Assembly (NCBI RefSeq): GCF_900105805.1
Contig: NZ_LT629788.1
Span: 2,852,001-2,916,000 of the forward strand
Reading direction: 5' to 3'
DNA length: 64,000 bases
Source of the DNA: Pseudomonas moraviensis
GTDB lineage: Bacteria > Pseudomonadota > Gammaproteobacteria > Pseudomonadales > Pseudomonadaceae
The notes beneath the pieces were generated by a model, which was given only the letters and a program-made list of their open reading frames with translations, was not told the DNA's origin and did not search any database. Of the stretch, positions 34,950-44,516 are shown one piece after another. The stretch's first letter is position 1. Every line of letters begins with the position of its first letter. A program made the position numbers and the translations under genes.

Positions 34950-36508
34950 TCATCTCGCGTAGAGTCTGAGTTCAAACACGTTAGTCTTCAGCGGCAACTC
35001 GCAGCTCAAAAGCCATGGATCGGGCCAGACATCATGATCGACCGTTATTCGATAAACCGGCTGACAGTCGAACCGATCCAGCGAATACCCAATGACCCCT
35101 CGAGAAAAGGCAGCCTGGCTGCGTCTACCGTTAGACGCCATTCGTCATTCAGATAAAATTCCAGCCCTGCTTCACTCGCTACCACGCGAATGTCCCCGCT
35201 ATGAGGAAGTCCCGTGATCTGCACGTCGGGCTCGGGATTCCAGTGCGCGCCATCATTTGTCCAAAGTACCAGTCCGGCCTCGACATCATTGATAGGCTGT
35301 ATCAGCAGTGCGTTCATATCCGTGTCACCGCCACTGCCCTGATAAGTCACCACCGCAACGTGGGAATCGGTAGATGGCGTGTCCAACGAATAACTGAACG
35401 CCAGGCTACGTTGTGCTTGCGAAACGTCTTCAATCTTCTTGATCAGACACAGGTTACCGAGGATGGCCTCTTTGCCGCCGTCTTCAAGTGTCTTCGGCAC
35501 GCCATAGACGAGTTCGACGCCCGCCCATTCCTGCTGAATGTTTTTCGAACGCTGGCAAGCAGCCAGACGCTCTTCAGACTTACGGTTGAACAGACTTCGC
35601 TCGAACAACTCCGATACAAACGGAAAAGTATGACCGTGGTGTGCATAGTCTTTTACGTTCAACAGGCGGACTTCGTTGACGGCGCCGTAAGGACCAAGGC
35701 AAATGTAGTCCAGTGCTTTATAGGTGCCCCGTTCCAGAATCCATAAACCGCTCATGGAACTGCGGCGCAAATCACGTCCGGTCATCTGGCTTTCTCCCAC
35801 CAACATGATGTCGGACGAGACCGCCAGGCCTCGCGTATAGATTGGACTCCCTGACTCCCAGAGAACTTCATTGCTTTCCAGATCGATCAGCGCACCGATA
35901 TTGCTGTGGCAGGCAATTTTCTGCCCCTCGTCCGATACCCACACATTGTGCAGGCCCGTACGTCGCTCAATGGGCTTGACACTGACCAGCTCCAACGCCG
36001 GATAAGTCAGTACTGCCATTAACGAACCGTTATGGTGGCCGTGAGCGATGACATAAAGATGACCATCTTTTTCGAATACGGAATTCAGATGATCGCCGGT
36101 GATTTCTTCCAGTGAAAGACGATCCCAGCGAACGTTGCTCAGCCGCTTTTCCTGAAAATGCCCGGGCTTTTCCAGGTCGACCACAGTGATCGCGTTACGT
36201 CCGGTGTTGGTACACACCACGCGACCGTCAGATGCGCAGAGCAACTGGTGTGGTTCCGAGAGGAAGGTTTCGGAATGGAAACTACCGTGCGAAAGAAATC
36301 CCACTTCAGAGGTAGCGTAGGTCTGGATATCCTTCAGCTTTACGTTATCCAGCCCAGAATGGCTGAGCACAAAATCCTTGCCGCCCGGAAACCATGAAAC
36401 GCCGTAATATTCAGTGCGTTCGTTCTCGAGCGGGATAACTTTTCTGGAATGCACCTCGACGAGGAGCAAATATCCTGTGGTCGCAACGACTGCAAATAGC
36501 GGTTCCAC
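34950..36508 (-). pseudogene. Propeller/LamG-like protein with probable C-terminal frameshift
   Basis: The main frame gives 487 aa from MEPLFAVVATTGYLLLVEV (36508) to a stop at 35045. It contains repeated short beta-strand blocks typical of a beta-propeller (for example GLHNVWVSDEGQKIACHSN) and, near the C-terminus, a LamG/concanavalin-like stretch (GLEFYLNDEWRLTVD). In another frame, good coding sequence continues past that stop as YRITVDHDVWPDPWLLSC and ends NVFELRLYAR at 34950, immediately before cysC. So a one-base frameshift near 35045-35130 may have removed the last strands. The family is not recognised, and a natural end at 35045 is possible. Confidence 0.6.
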
Positions 36509-36697
36509 TACTCTCTACCTCAGAAATGTAAATCTCGACCCTTTTTGATGCAGCGAGTGACGCAGAGCCATGAGTGCGGCCATTCTAACTGGTCAGTACA
36601 ATAGTTCAACGCCAACAAAACCGGATTCCGGCCCCCGCGCGGAGCCGATCGACGCGCAGCAGATGATGCCCGAGCAATTTTCGAACACGCAGAAAAC

Positions 36698-36732
36698 AAA
36701 AAACCCGACTTCTTTCGAAGTCGGGTTTTTTG
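36698..36732 (-). terminator. Terminator of tRNA-Ser
   Basis: AAAACCCGACTTC / GAAGTCGGGTTTT stem with a T-run on the minus strand, 11 bases past the tRNA 3' end. The A-run on the other side makes it bidirectional in appearance. Confidence 0.88.
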
Positions 36733-36742
36733 CTATTCAATT

Positions 36743-36832
36743 TGGCGGTGAAGGAGAGATTCGAACTCTCGATACAGTTTCCTGTATACACACTTTCCAG
36801 GCGTGCTCCTTAAGCCACTCGGACACTTCACC
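36743..36832 (-). tRNA. tRNA-Ser (anticodon GGA)
   Basis: The minus strand gives a 90-base class II tRNA starting GGTGAAGTGTCCGAGTGG with anticodon loop CTGGAAA (GGA, reads UCC/UCU), a long variable arm, T-loop GTTCGAATC and encoded CCA end. The acceptor stem GGTGAAG pairs with CTTCACC. It stands alone. Its 3' end faces the lower-G+C cysC/propeller region, the side on which islands usually integrate. Confidence 0.97.
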
Positions 36833-36870
36833 GTATCTCTGCAGACATGTTCTGTCTGTCGAGGCGCGCT

Positions 36871-36899
36871 AATGTAGTCGAAAGCTTTTCCGATGGCAA
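36871..36899 (-). promoter_or_regulatory. Promoter of tRNA-Ser
   Basis: On the minus strand TTGCCA (36899-36894), a 17-base spacer, then TACATT (36876-36871) and a GC-rich discriminator AGCGCGCC, typical of stringently controlled stable-RNA promoters. The rest of the 36833-37127 gap shows no other gene. Confidence 0.7.
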
Positions 36900-37127
36900 A
36901 CTTTTTTTCAGAATTTTCATGCGCTTAAGAGAGCGGACTGCACTGGGCCAGGCGGAGGATGGCAAACTCGCCAATCTCGGGTAACCGACGTGCTTCCTTT
37001 ATGGAAGGCAAGAGGCGCGCAGCGCTGGCTGAAGCGCAAAACGGTGACTGGCAGGTCAGTCACGGCGCTTTACCTGGCCTGCGGCGGTGGGTAACGTCTG
37101 CCCATCTTTCTAATAAGGAATAGCGTC

Positions 37128-37817
37128 ATGAGCGAGTTGATTGCCTACCACCTCGAAGACGGTATCGCGACCCTGACCCTGAACAATGGCAAGGTCAACG
37201 CCATTTCCCCCGATGTGATTGCGGCGTTTAACGCGGCACTGGATCAAGCGGTCGCGGATCGGGCTGTGGTGATCATTACCGGCCAGCCGGGGATTCTCTC
37301 GGGAGGTTACGACCTGAAGGTGATGACGGCCGGCCCGAAAGAGGCCGTTGCGCTGGTGACCGCCGGTTCGACGCTGGCCCGTCGCCTGCTCTCTCACCCG
37401 TTTCCGGTGATCGTTGCCTGTCCGGGACACGCCGTGGCAAAAGGCGCATTCCTGCTGTTATCCGCCGATTACCGCATCGGTGTCGATGGCCCGTTCAGCA
37501 TCGGTCTGAACGAAGTGCAGATCGGTATGACCATGCATCATGCCGGTATCGAGCTGGCGCGTGATCGCTTGCGGCGTTCGGCTTTCCATCGCTCAGTGAT
37601 CAATGGCGAAATGTTCGATCCGAAAAGTGCCGTTGATGCAGGTTTCCTCGACAAGGTCGTCACTGCAGAAGAATTGCAGGGCGCCGCCTTGGCTGCCGCG
37701 CGTCAGTTGAAGAAAATCAATATGCTCGCGCACAAGAACACCAAGCTGAAAGTGCGCAAACAACTGCTGGAAACCCTCGACGATGCCATCCTCCAGGATC
37801 AACAACATCTGGGCTGA
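37128..37817 (+). CDS. Crotonase / enoyl-CoA hydratase family protein
   Basis: A 229-aa crotonase-fold protein. The oxyanion-hole segments ILSGGYDLKVM and ACPGHAVAKGAFLLLSADYRIG are present. Within the second half HHAGIELARDRL replaces the usual Glu-bearing segments of true enoyl-CoA hydratases, so the exact reaction is uncertain. Start at 37128 with AAGGAA upstream. It is monocistronic and ends at a terminator. Confidence 0.9.
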   Translation: MSELIAYHLEDGIATLTLNNGKVNAISPDVIAAFNAALDQAVADRAVVIITGQPGILSGGYDLKVMTAGPKEAVALVTAGSTLARRLLSHPFPVIVACPGHAVAKGAFLLLSADYRIGVDGPFSIGLNEVQIGMTMHHAGIELARDRLRRSAFHRSVINGEMFDPKSAVDAGFLDKVVTAEELQGAALAAARQLKKINMLAHKNTKLKVRKQLLETLDDAILQDQQHLG

Positions 37818-37842
37818 TTCCTGAAGGATTTGCCGTTGAAAA

Positions 37843-37869
37843 CAGCCCGACCCTCGTGTCGGGCTTTTT
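37843..37869 (+). terminator. Terminator after crotonase gene
   Basis: AGCCCGAC / GTCGGGCT stem with six-base loop and a T-run. Confidence 0.9.
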
Positions 37870-38036
37870 CTTACGTCCGGTGTTGAAGATTCCCTGACAG
37901 CTCTAGGATGCGCCTGACAGGCAGCGCTGAAACATGCGCTTAAACATCGGCCATCTCCGGACTCTATAGGGGCAATTGCCGAAAACAGTGCACATCCGTA
38001 CACTGCGCCACCTTTTGTCCCGGTGGGCCTGCAAAA

Positions 38037-38759
38037 ATGCTGTTCGTGTTTCGTATGTTGTTGATGGGCCTGCACTTTATTCTGGCCGGCGTGCTGGGCG
38101 TGATCCTTGGCCTGTGCCGCCCCTTCAATCCGGACAACAGCCGACTCTGCGCCCGCCTCTACGCGTTGCCAGCGATGTATATCCTGCGTTTGCGCGTCAA
38201 GTCTGAGGTCAACGGGTTGATCAACAAGCCTGACAGCTGCGTGATCATCGCTAACCACCAGTCCAATTACGATCTGTTCGTGTTCGGCAACGTCGTCCCG
38301 CGCCGCACCGTGTGTATCGGCAAGAAAAGCCTGAAGTGGGTGCCGTTGTTCGGCCAGTTGTTCTGGCTCGCCGGCAATGTGTTGATCGACCGTGGCAATG
38401 CGCACAAGGCGCGGCAGTCGATGCTGACGACCACTCACACGCTGCAGAATGAAGACACCTCGATCTGGGTATTCCCGGAAGGCACCCGCAACCTCGGCGA
38501 AGATTTGTTGCCGTTCAAGAAAGGCGCGTTTCAGATGGCGATTGCCGCCGGAGTGCCGATCGTTCCGGTGTGCGTGAGCAGTTACGTCAAGCACATGCGT
38601 CTGAATCGCTGGCGCAGCGGCAACGTTCTCATACGTTCGCTGCCGGCGATTCCTACAGTCGGATTGACCATGGATGACATGCCCATGCTCATCGAGCGAT
38701 GCCGCGAACAGATGCGCGAATGTATCGAATCCATGGATCGGCAACTGCGAGCCGCGTGA
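38037..38759 (+). CDS. plsC: 1-acyl-sn-glycerol-3-phosphate acyltransferase
   Basis: A 240-aa membrane-associated acyltransferase for phosphatidic acid synthesis. Catalytic motif NHQSNYD (H-x4-D) and acceptor motif FPEGTRN are present, with an N-terminal hydrophobic anchor (about residues 5-30). The Shine-Dalgarno is weak. Pseudomonads carry several PlsC homologues, so this may be a secondary one. Confidence 0.92.
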   Translation: MLFVFRMLLMGLHFILAGVLGVILGLCRPFNPDNSRLCARLYALPAMYILRLRVKSEVNGLINKPDSCVIIANHQSNYDLFVFGNVVPRRTVCIGKKSLKWVPLFGQLFWLAGNVLIDRGNAHKARQSMLTTTHTLQNEDTSIWVFPEGTRNLGEDLLPFKKGAFQMAIAAGVPIVPVCVSSYVKHMRLNRWRSGNVLIRSLPAIPTVGLTMDDMPMLIERCREQMRECIESMDRQLRAA

Positions 38760-38764
38760 AAAAC

Positions 38765-38790
38765 AAACCCGCCCTGTGCGGGTTTTCTTT
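38765..38790 (+). terminator. Terminator after plsC
   Basis: AAACCCGC / GCGGGTTT stem with a five-base loop and T-rich tail. Confidence 0.88.
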
Positions 38791-38892
38791 TGCCGGCTGA
38801 ACTGTAGAAGTTTCACTGACTCTCAAACAGCGACACGGCTAAGCTGAAGCCTTGTTCCCCTGCCATCTGCCAAGAAGAAGTGAATCACCACC

Positions 38893-39864
38893 ATGGGTCG
38901 AGTTGTTGCTGCTGCGGTGTACAGCGAAGGCAAGAAAGTCACCAATATCACGCTTGATGAAGGCGCGGCCTGGGCGGCCAAGCCGGGCCACTTCGTCTGG
39001 ATCGGTCTGGAAGAACCGGACGCACAGGAATTATCCAACCTGCAACACCAGTTCAATCTGCACGAGCTGGCCATCGAAGATGCGCTGGAAAAACACAGCC
39101 GGCCAAAACTGGAAACCTTTGGTGACGCTCTGTTTATCGTCACCTACTCCCCCGTTCGTGAACACGGCGTTTTGCAGTTCATCGAAACGCATATCTTCGC
39201 CGGCAAGGGCTACATCATCACCGCGCGCAACGGCCACTCGGCGTCCTACGCCCAGGTGCGTCAACGCTGTGAGGCGCGTCCACTGTTGCTGGAGCATGGC
39301 GAGGATTTCGTCCTGTATGCGCTGCTCGATTTCGTCATCGAGAACTATCAGCCGGTGGGCGAAGCGATCCACGCGGAGATCGATGAGCTGGAGCGCAACG
39401 TGCTGTGCAGTGCCCTCAACGAGCGTGACATCCAGAAGCTCCACGGTTTGCGCCGTGACGTGGTGCGCTTGCGTCGGTATGCGGCGCCGATGGTAGAAAT
39501 CGGCGAAGAGCTGCAAAAGCTAAGCTTTCCATTCATCGACAAGAACATGCGCCCGTACTTTCGCGATGTGCAGATCCACGTGACGCGGCAGATGGAAGAC
39601 CTGAGCACGCTGGCGGACATTGCCAGCCAGACCATCGAGATTGGTGTGTTGCTCGAGGCATCGCGGCAAAGCGTGGTGCAGCGCAAGTTCGCGGCGTGGG
39701 CGGCGATTCTGGCGTTCCCCACCGCTGTGGCGGGAATTTACGGGATGAACTTCCAGAACATGCCGGAGTTGACTTGGCATTACGGTTATTTTGCGGTGCT
39801 GGGGTTTATTGCGGTGGGGTGTGTGAGTTTGTGGGCGAGTTTCAAGCGGTCGGGGTGGTTGTAG
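38893..39864 (+). CDS. corA: Magnesium/divalent cation transporter CorA
   Basis: A 323-aa CorA-family channel: long cytoplasmic N-terminal domain, then two transmembrane helices at about residues 265-285 and 297-316 with the signature YGMNFQNMPE between them, and a short basic C-terminus (FKRSGWL). The start MGRVVAAAVYSEGKK fits the family. It forms pentamers in the inner membrane for Mg2+/Co2+ uptake. Confidence 0.94.
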   Translation: MGRVVAAAVYSEGKKVTNITLDEGAAWAAKPGHFVWIGLEEPDAQELSNLQHQFNLHELAIEDALEKHSRPKLETFGDALFIVTYSPVREHGVLQFIETHIFAGKGYIITARNGHSASYAQVRQRCEARPLLLEHGEDFVLYALLDFVIENYQPVGEAIHAEIDELERNVLCSALNERDIQKLHGLRRDVVRLRRYAAPMVEIGEELQKLSFPFIDKNMRPYFRDVQIHVTRQMEDLSTLADIASQTIEIGVLLEASRQSVVQRKFAAWAAILAFPTAVAGIYGMNFQNMPELTWHYGYFAVLGFIAVGCVSLWASFKRSGWL

Positions 39865-39886
39865 CCGGGACCGCGTCGCCCCGGCG

Positions 39887-39930
39887 ATTCGCGAGCAGGC
39901 TCGCTCCCACAGGGATTGTGGGAGCAGGCC
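39887..39930. repeat. Truncated REP pair (family A)
   Basis: One full REP arm TTCGCGAGCAGGCTCGCTCCCACAG is followed by only the first part (TGTGGGAGCAGGCC) of the inverted arm. It lies between corA and the convergent amidotransferase. Confidence 0.75.
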
Positions 39931-39933
39931 CTT

Positions 39934-40662
39934 TCAGCGTTGAGCCGCTTCCGGCTTGTGCGCGACGAAGCGCATCATCCACTCCGCAACCGTAGCGCCA
40001 TGATGCTCCTGCTCGAGGCTGGCCACGCCTTTGCTGTAAATCTGCGAACCCAGGGCTTCCTGGCGCAGATCGAGCAGCGCGCGCGAGTAATCGTGAATGA
40101 ATTCCGGATGGCCCTGGAAGCACAGCACTTGATCGTTGATGTGATAAGCCGCGAACGGGCAGAAATCGCTCGACGCGATCACCGTGGCATTTTCCGGTAG
40201 CTCGGTCACCTGATCCTGATGGCTGATCAACAGTGTCAGCTCTTCGCGCACCGGGCTCATCCACGGCGCCTTGGCCGCCAGCTTGTAGTTGTGGGTACCA
40301 ACGCCCCAACCCTGGGATGCGCGCTCGCTCTTTCCGCCAAGCAGCAGCGCCAGCAATTGATGGCCGAAGCACACGCCGAGCAGTTTGTCGCCGCGTTCGT
40401 AGCGATTCAGAAGATAAGTCTTGAGGGTCTGAATCCACGGATCAGTGCCGAACGAATCGGCCTTGCTGCCGGTGACCAGGTACGCATCGAAGGTCTCGTC
40501 TTCGCTTGGGTATTCGCCATTCACCACGTTATAGACAGTGAAATCAGCGGCGATCGGTTGTTGCGAAAACAGGCGCTGAAACATTTGCCCATAGCCCTGA
40601 TACTGATCGATCAGCTCAGGCCGCAAGATGTCGGTCTCGAGAATGCAGATGCGCAGCGACAT
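39934..40662 (-). CDS. Class-I glutamine amidotransferase-like protein
   Basis: A 242-aa stand-alone GATase1 domain with nucleophile GVCFGHQLL (Cys) and C-terminal QGHPEF (His), and a Glu downstream. Start MSLRICILETD at 40662. Proteins like this are labelled GMP-synthase-like amidotransferases and several hydrolyse gamma-glutamyl compounds. It is downstream of the beta-oxidation pair on the same strand, about 90 bases away, but a functional link is not evident. Confidence 0.9.
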   Translation of the reverse strand: MSLRICILETDILRPELIDQYQGYGQMFQRLFSQQPIAADFTVYNVVNGEYPSEDETFDAYLVTGSKADSFGTDPWIQTLKTYLLNRYERGDKLLGVCFGHQLLALLLGGKSERASQGWGVGTHNYKLAAKAPWMSPVREELTLLISHQDQVTELPENATVIASSDFCPFAAYHINDQVLCFQGHPEFIHDYSRALLDLRQEALGSQIYSKGVASLEQEHHGATVAEWMMRFVAHKPEAAQR

Positions 40663-40755
40663 AAAAAATACCTGACACGTGATGGGAATAATGAACACCC
40701 CAGAGCCTGCCTTGAAACACCCGACCAAGGCAAGCCCCGACATGTTCACCAGCCC

Positions 40756-42900
40756 CTAGAACATTTCACCTTTCGCGGCTTTGTCCAGTAGCAGCGCTGG
40801 CGGCGTAAAACGCTCGCCATATTGCTCGGTCAGATACTGCGCACGCGCGACAAAATCCTTCAGGCCATACTGGTTGATGAACTGCAGCGCACCGCCGGTC
40901 CACGCAGCGAAACCGATGCCGAAGATCGACCCGACGTTGGCATCCGCCGTCGAGGTCAGCACGCCCTCCTCCACACAGCGCACGGTTTCGATGGCCTGCA
41001 CAAACAACAGACGATCGCGCACATCCTTTGCTGGAATCTGTCCGTCGACTTTCTCGAAACGCGTTTTCAGCTCCGGCCAAAGATGCTTCTGGGCAGCCGC
41101 TGGATATTCATAAAACCCGCCTCCGGCGGCTTTGCCTGGTCGCTTGAATTCATTGAGCATCAAGTCAATCACGGCGAAGGCCGGGTGCTCAATCAGCGGT
41201 TTCCCTTCAGCCTGCAAGTCCTTGGCCGTCTGCTGCCGGATATGGCTCATCAGGCTGAGAGAAACTTCGTCGGCGATCGCCAGAGGCCCGACCGGCATCC
41301 CGGCCTTGCGCGCTTCAGTCTCGATCATCGGCGCACTGACGCCTTCGCCGAGCATGGCAATGCCTTCGTTGGTGAACGTGCCGAACACCCGCGAAGTAAA
41401 GAAGCCACGGCTGTCGTTGACCACGATCGGAGTTTTCTTGATTTGCAGGACGAAATCGAAACCGCGGGCGAGGGTTTCGTCGCTGGTCTGCGCGCCCTTG
41501 ATGATTTCCACCAGGGGCATTTTTTCCACCGGACTGAAGAAATGCAGGCCGATGAATTTGCTTTGATCGGGCACGGCCGTCGCCAGGCCGGTGATCGGCA
41601 GGGTGGACGTATTGGAAGCGATCACTGCTTCGCTACCCACCACCTGTTGCGCGGCGGCAGACACCTTGGCTTTGAGTTCGCGATCTTCGAATACCGCTTC
41701 GATGATCAGATCGCAACCGGCCAGATCGGCATCGCTTTCGCTCGCAACGATCCGCGCCAGTACTGCCTCGCGCTGTCCGACAGTCATCTGGCCACGGGTA
41801 ACTTTTTTATCCAGCAGCGCCGCGGAATGCGCCTTGCCTTTCTCGGCAGCGGCGAGGTTGATGTCCTTGAGCACGACGTCGATACCGGCCGAGGCGCTGA
41901 CAAACGCGATGCCCGCGCCCATCATGCCAGCGCCGAGTACACCTACTTTCTTGGTTTTATAAGGCGCAAAACCTTGCGGTCTTGAACCGCCGGCGTTGAT
42001 CTCGTTCAACTGGAACCAGAACGTGCCGATCAGGTTTTTCGAGATCTGTCCGGTCGTCAGTTCTGTGAAGTAGCGGGTTTCGATCAGGTGCGCCGTTTCG
42101 AAATCGACCTGAGCACCCTCCACCGCCGCGCAGAGAATCTTCTCCGGCGCTGGCAGCGTGCCTTGAGTCTTCGCGCGCAGAATCGACGGCGCAATCGCCA
42201 GCATCTGCGCCACTTTCGGATTCGACGGCGTGCCGCCAGGAATCTGGTAGCCCTTGACGTCCCAGCGTTGCACCGCAGCCGGATTAGCGATAATCCAGGC
42301 GCGCGCCTTGGCCAGCAGCTCATCGCGATCCGCCGCCAGTTCATCAATCAGCCCGGCCTGCAACGCCTGTTGCGGGCGCACCTTCTTGCCTTCGAGCAAA
42401 TACGGCAGGGCTTTTTCGATGCCGAGCATGCGCACCATGCGCACCACTCCGCCGCCGCCCGGCAACAGGCCCAGCGTCACTTCCGGCAGACCGAGTTGCA
42501 CCGACGCATCATCCACAGCGATGCGGTGGTGGCAGGCCAGGCAGATTTCCCAGCCGCCACCCAGCGCAGCGCCGTTGATCGCCGCAACCACCGGTTTGCC
42601 GAGGGTCTCAAGGCTGCGCAACTGCGCCTTGAGGGTCAGCACCATGTCATGGAAGGCTTTGGCTTCGGGCTTGCCGACCTTGATCAATTCATTGAGGTCG
42701 CCGCCAGCAAAGAAGGTTTTCTTCGCTGAAGTGATGATCACCCCGGCAATGCTGTCTTTTTCCGCTGACAAACGCGCAACGCAAGCGGCCATGGCCTCGC
42801 GATACAAGGCGTTCATGGTATTGGCACTCTGGCCCGGCATGTCCATGGTCAGCACGACGATACCGTCCTGGCCTTTTTCGTAACGAATCGCTTCGCTCAT
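40756..42900 (-). CDS. Multifunctional enoyl-CoA hydratase / 3-hydroxyacyl-CoA dehydrogenase
   Basis: A 714-aa FadJ/FadB-like fusion. The crotonase domain (about residues 1-190) has FFAGGDLNEL and GGGWEICLACHHRIA. The NAD-binding domain starts at about 318 with VGVLGAGMMGAGIAF, followed by two C-terminal hydroxyacyl-CoA dehydrogenase domains. It acts in beta-oxidation with the thiolase whose gene lies 24 bases upstream on the same strand. Length fits FadJ-type rather than FadB. Confidence 0.93.
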   Translation of the reverse strand: MSEAIRYEKGQDGIVVLTMDMPGQSANTMNALYREAMAACVARLSAEKDSIAGVIITSAKKTFFAGGDLNELIKVGKPEAKAFHDMVLTLKAQLRSLETLGKPVVAAINGAALGGGWEICLACHHRIAVDDASVQLGLPEVTLGLLPGGGGVVRMVRMLGIEKALPYLLEGKKVRPQQALQAGLIDELAADRDELLAKARAWIIANPAAVQRWDVKGYQIPGGTPSNPKVAQMLAIAPSILRAKTQGTLPAPEKILCAAVEGAQVDFETAHLIETRYFTELTTGQISKNLIGTFWFQLNEINAGGSRPQGFAPYKTKKVGVLGAGMMGAGIAFVSASAGIDVVLKDINLAAAEKGKAHSAALLDKKVTRGQMTVGQREAVLARIVASESDADLAGCDLIIEAVFEDRELKAKVSAAAQQVVGSEAVIASNTSTLPITGLATAVPDQSKFIGLHFFSPVEKMPLVEIIKGAQTSDETLARGFDFVLQIKKTPIVVNDSRGFFTSRVFGTFTNEGIAMLGEGVSAPMIETEARKAGMPVGPLAIADEVSLSLMSHIRQQTAKDLQAEGKPLIEHPAFAVIDLMLNEFKRPGKAAGGGFYEYPAAAQKHLWPELKTRFEKVDGQIPAKDVRDRLLFVQAIETVRCVEEGVLTSTADANVGSIFGIGFAAWTGGALQFINQYGLKDFVARAQYLTEQYGERFTPPALLLDKAAKGEMF

Positions 42901-42924
42901 AACAGGGTTCCTTGAAGTCGGGGC

Positions 42925-44130
42925 TCAGAGGCGTTCGATGATGGTGGCAATGCCCATGCCGCCGCCGACGCAGAGTGTCGCCAGGCCGTAGCGCAGGTGA
43001 CGCGCTTCCAGTTCATCGAGCAGCGTGCCGAGGATCGCGCATCCAGTGGCGCCCAGCGGGTGGCCCATGGCGATCGAGCCGCCGTTGACGTTGACCTTGT
43101 CCGGGTCGACGGCCATGTCCTTGATGAACTTCAACACCACCGAGGCAAACGCTTCGTTGACCTCGAACAGATCGATGTCTTCCACGCGCAGTCCGGCCTT
43201 GGCCAGCGCTTTGCGGGTTGCCGGCGCCGGGCCGGTGAGCATGATCGTCGGGTCGGTACTGGTGACGGCGGTGGCGACGATGCGCGCCCGTGGCTGCAGC
43301 CCTAGCGCACGGCCCTTGGCTTCGGAGCCGATGAGCATCAGCGCCGCACCGTCGACAATCCCGGAACTGTTGCCCGGCGTGTGCACGTGGTTGATTCGCT
43401 CGACATGGCTGTAGACCCGCAACGCCGTGGCGTCGAAGCCCATCTGCCCGATCATTTCGAAACTCGGCTTGAGCTTGCCCAAGCCTTCAAGGGTCGATTC
43501 GGCGCGGATGAACTCATCATGATCGAGCAGGATGATGCCGTTCTGATCCTGCACCGGCACCAGCGACTTGTTGAACGAGCCATCAGCTCGCGCCCGTGCG
43601 GCTTTGTGCTGCGAGTGCAGCGCGTAGGCATCGACATCCTGTCGGCTGAAGCCTTCGAGGGTGGCGATCAGGTCGGCGCCGACGCCTTGCGGGGTGAAGT
43701 GGCTGTGCAGGTTGGTCTGCGGGTCCAATGCCCAAGCGCCACCATCGCTACCCATCGGCACCCGCGACATCGACTCGACGCCGCCGACCACCACCAGATC
43801 TTCATAACCCGAACGCACTTTCATCGCGCCGAGATTCACCGCTTCCAGACCTGAAGCGCAGAAACGGTTGATCTGCACACCGGCGACGCTGACGTCCCAA
43901 TCGGCTACTTGCACCGCCGTTTTGGCGATATCGGAACCTTGATCGCCGATCGGCGTGACGCAGCCGAGGACCACATCATCGACCTGACTGGTGTCCAGCG
44001 CCGTGCGTGCCTGCAAGGCGCTCAGCAAACCTGCTACCAGATTGACCGGCTTGACGCTGTGCAGCGCGCCGTCGGCCTTGCCTCTGCCACGCGGGGTGCG
44101 TAACGCATCGAAAATCAAAGCTTCAGTCAT
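42925..44130 (-). CDS. Acetyl-CoA C-acyltransferase (thiolase)
   Basis: A 401-aa thiolase with acyl-binding Cys in NRFCASGLEAV, His in GGSIAMGHPLGATG and second Cys in LCVGGGMGIATII. It cleaves 3-ketoacyl-CoA. First gene of the pair with the multifunctional beta-oxidation protein. Start MTEALIFDALRTPRG at 44130. Confidence 0.94.
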   Translation of the reverse strand: MTEALIFDALRTPRGRGKADGALHSVKPVNLVAGLLSALQARTALDTSQVDDVVLGCVTPIGDQGSDIAKTAVQVADWDVSVAGVQINRFCASGLEAVNLGAMKVRSGYEDLVVVGGVESMSRVPMGSDGGAWALDPQTNLHSHFTPQGVGADLIATLEGFSRQDVDAYALHSQHKAARARADGSFNKSLVPVQDQNGIILLDHDEFIRAESTLEGLGKLKPSFEMIGQMGFDATALRVYSHVERINHVHTPGNSSGIVDGAALMLIGSEAKGRALGLQPRARIVATAVTSTDPTIMLTGPAPATRKALAKAGLRVEDIDLFEVNEAFASVVLKFIKDMAVDPDKVNVNGGSIAMGHPLGATGCAILGTLLDELEARHLRYGLATLCVGGGMGIATIIERL

Positions 44131-44251
44131 GACGTCCTCGAACCTGATTCAGTGTCGTTGCACTTTCGCCCTGCGCAGTCCGGCAAGCAATGACCACATT
44201 GCTCAACGCGCTTGACGCACGCGCTCAGACGGACGGTCATCGGACCTCAGG

Positions 44252-44263
44252 TGAACCGGTTCA
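44252..44263. promoter_or_regulatory. TGAACCGGTTCA palindrome upstream of thiolase operon
   Basis: A perfect 12-base palindrome about 120 bases upstream of the thiolase start. It is a candidate repressor site, for example of TetR type. The rest of the 44131-44516 gap shows no clear gene. Confidence 0.4.
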
Positions 44264-44516
44264 GGTCGCCGAGTTGTCTAGCCAGCGGGCGGCAAAGAAG
44301 CTGGCAATACGCCTCATGCCTTTCTTAAAGCTTTTTTTAAGCGCTCCATATGAAATGGATCTAAGCCAACGCGGACGTGGGCCCTAAGGTGAACATGTAC
44401 GCCATCGTCGTCGGGTTTTGCCGAGACGGGCGTCCTCCAACAGGAAGTGCAACGCGTGCCGTCATGGATCTGCAGTCAGGCACGCCTCAGGAAATAACAA
44501 TAAAGGCGGTCAAGCC

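Noticed and set aside
36743..36765. Duplicate of the tRNA-Ser 3' end as an att site in the neighbouring accessory DNA
   Set aside because: No second copy of the 3' terminal sequence was seen between 25 and 36.7 kb and there is no integrase gene, so an intact integrated island could not be supported.
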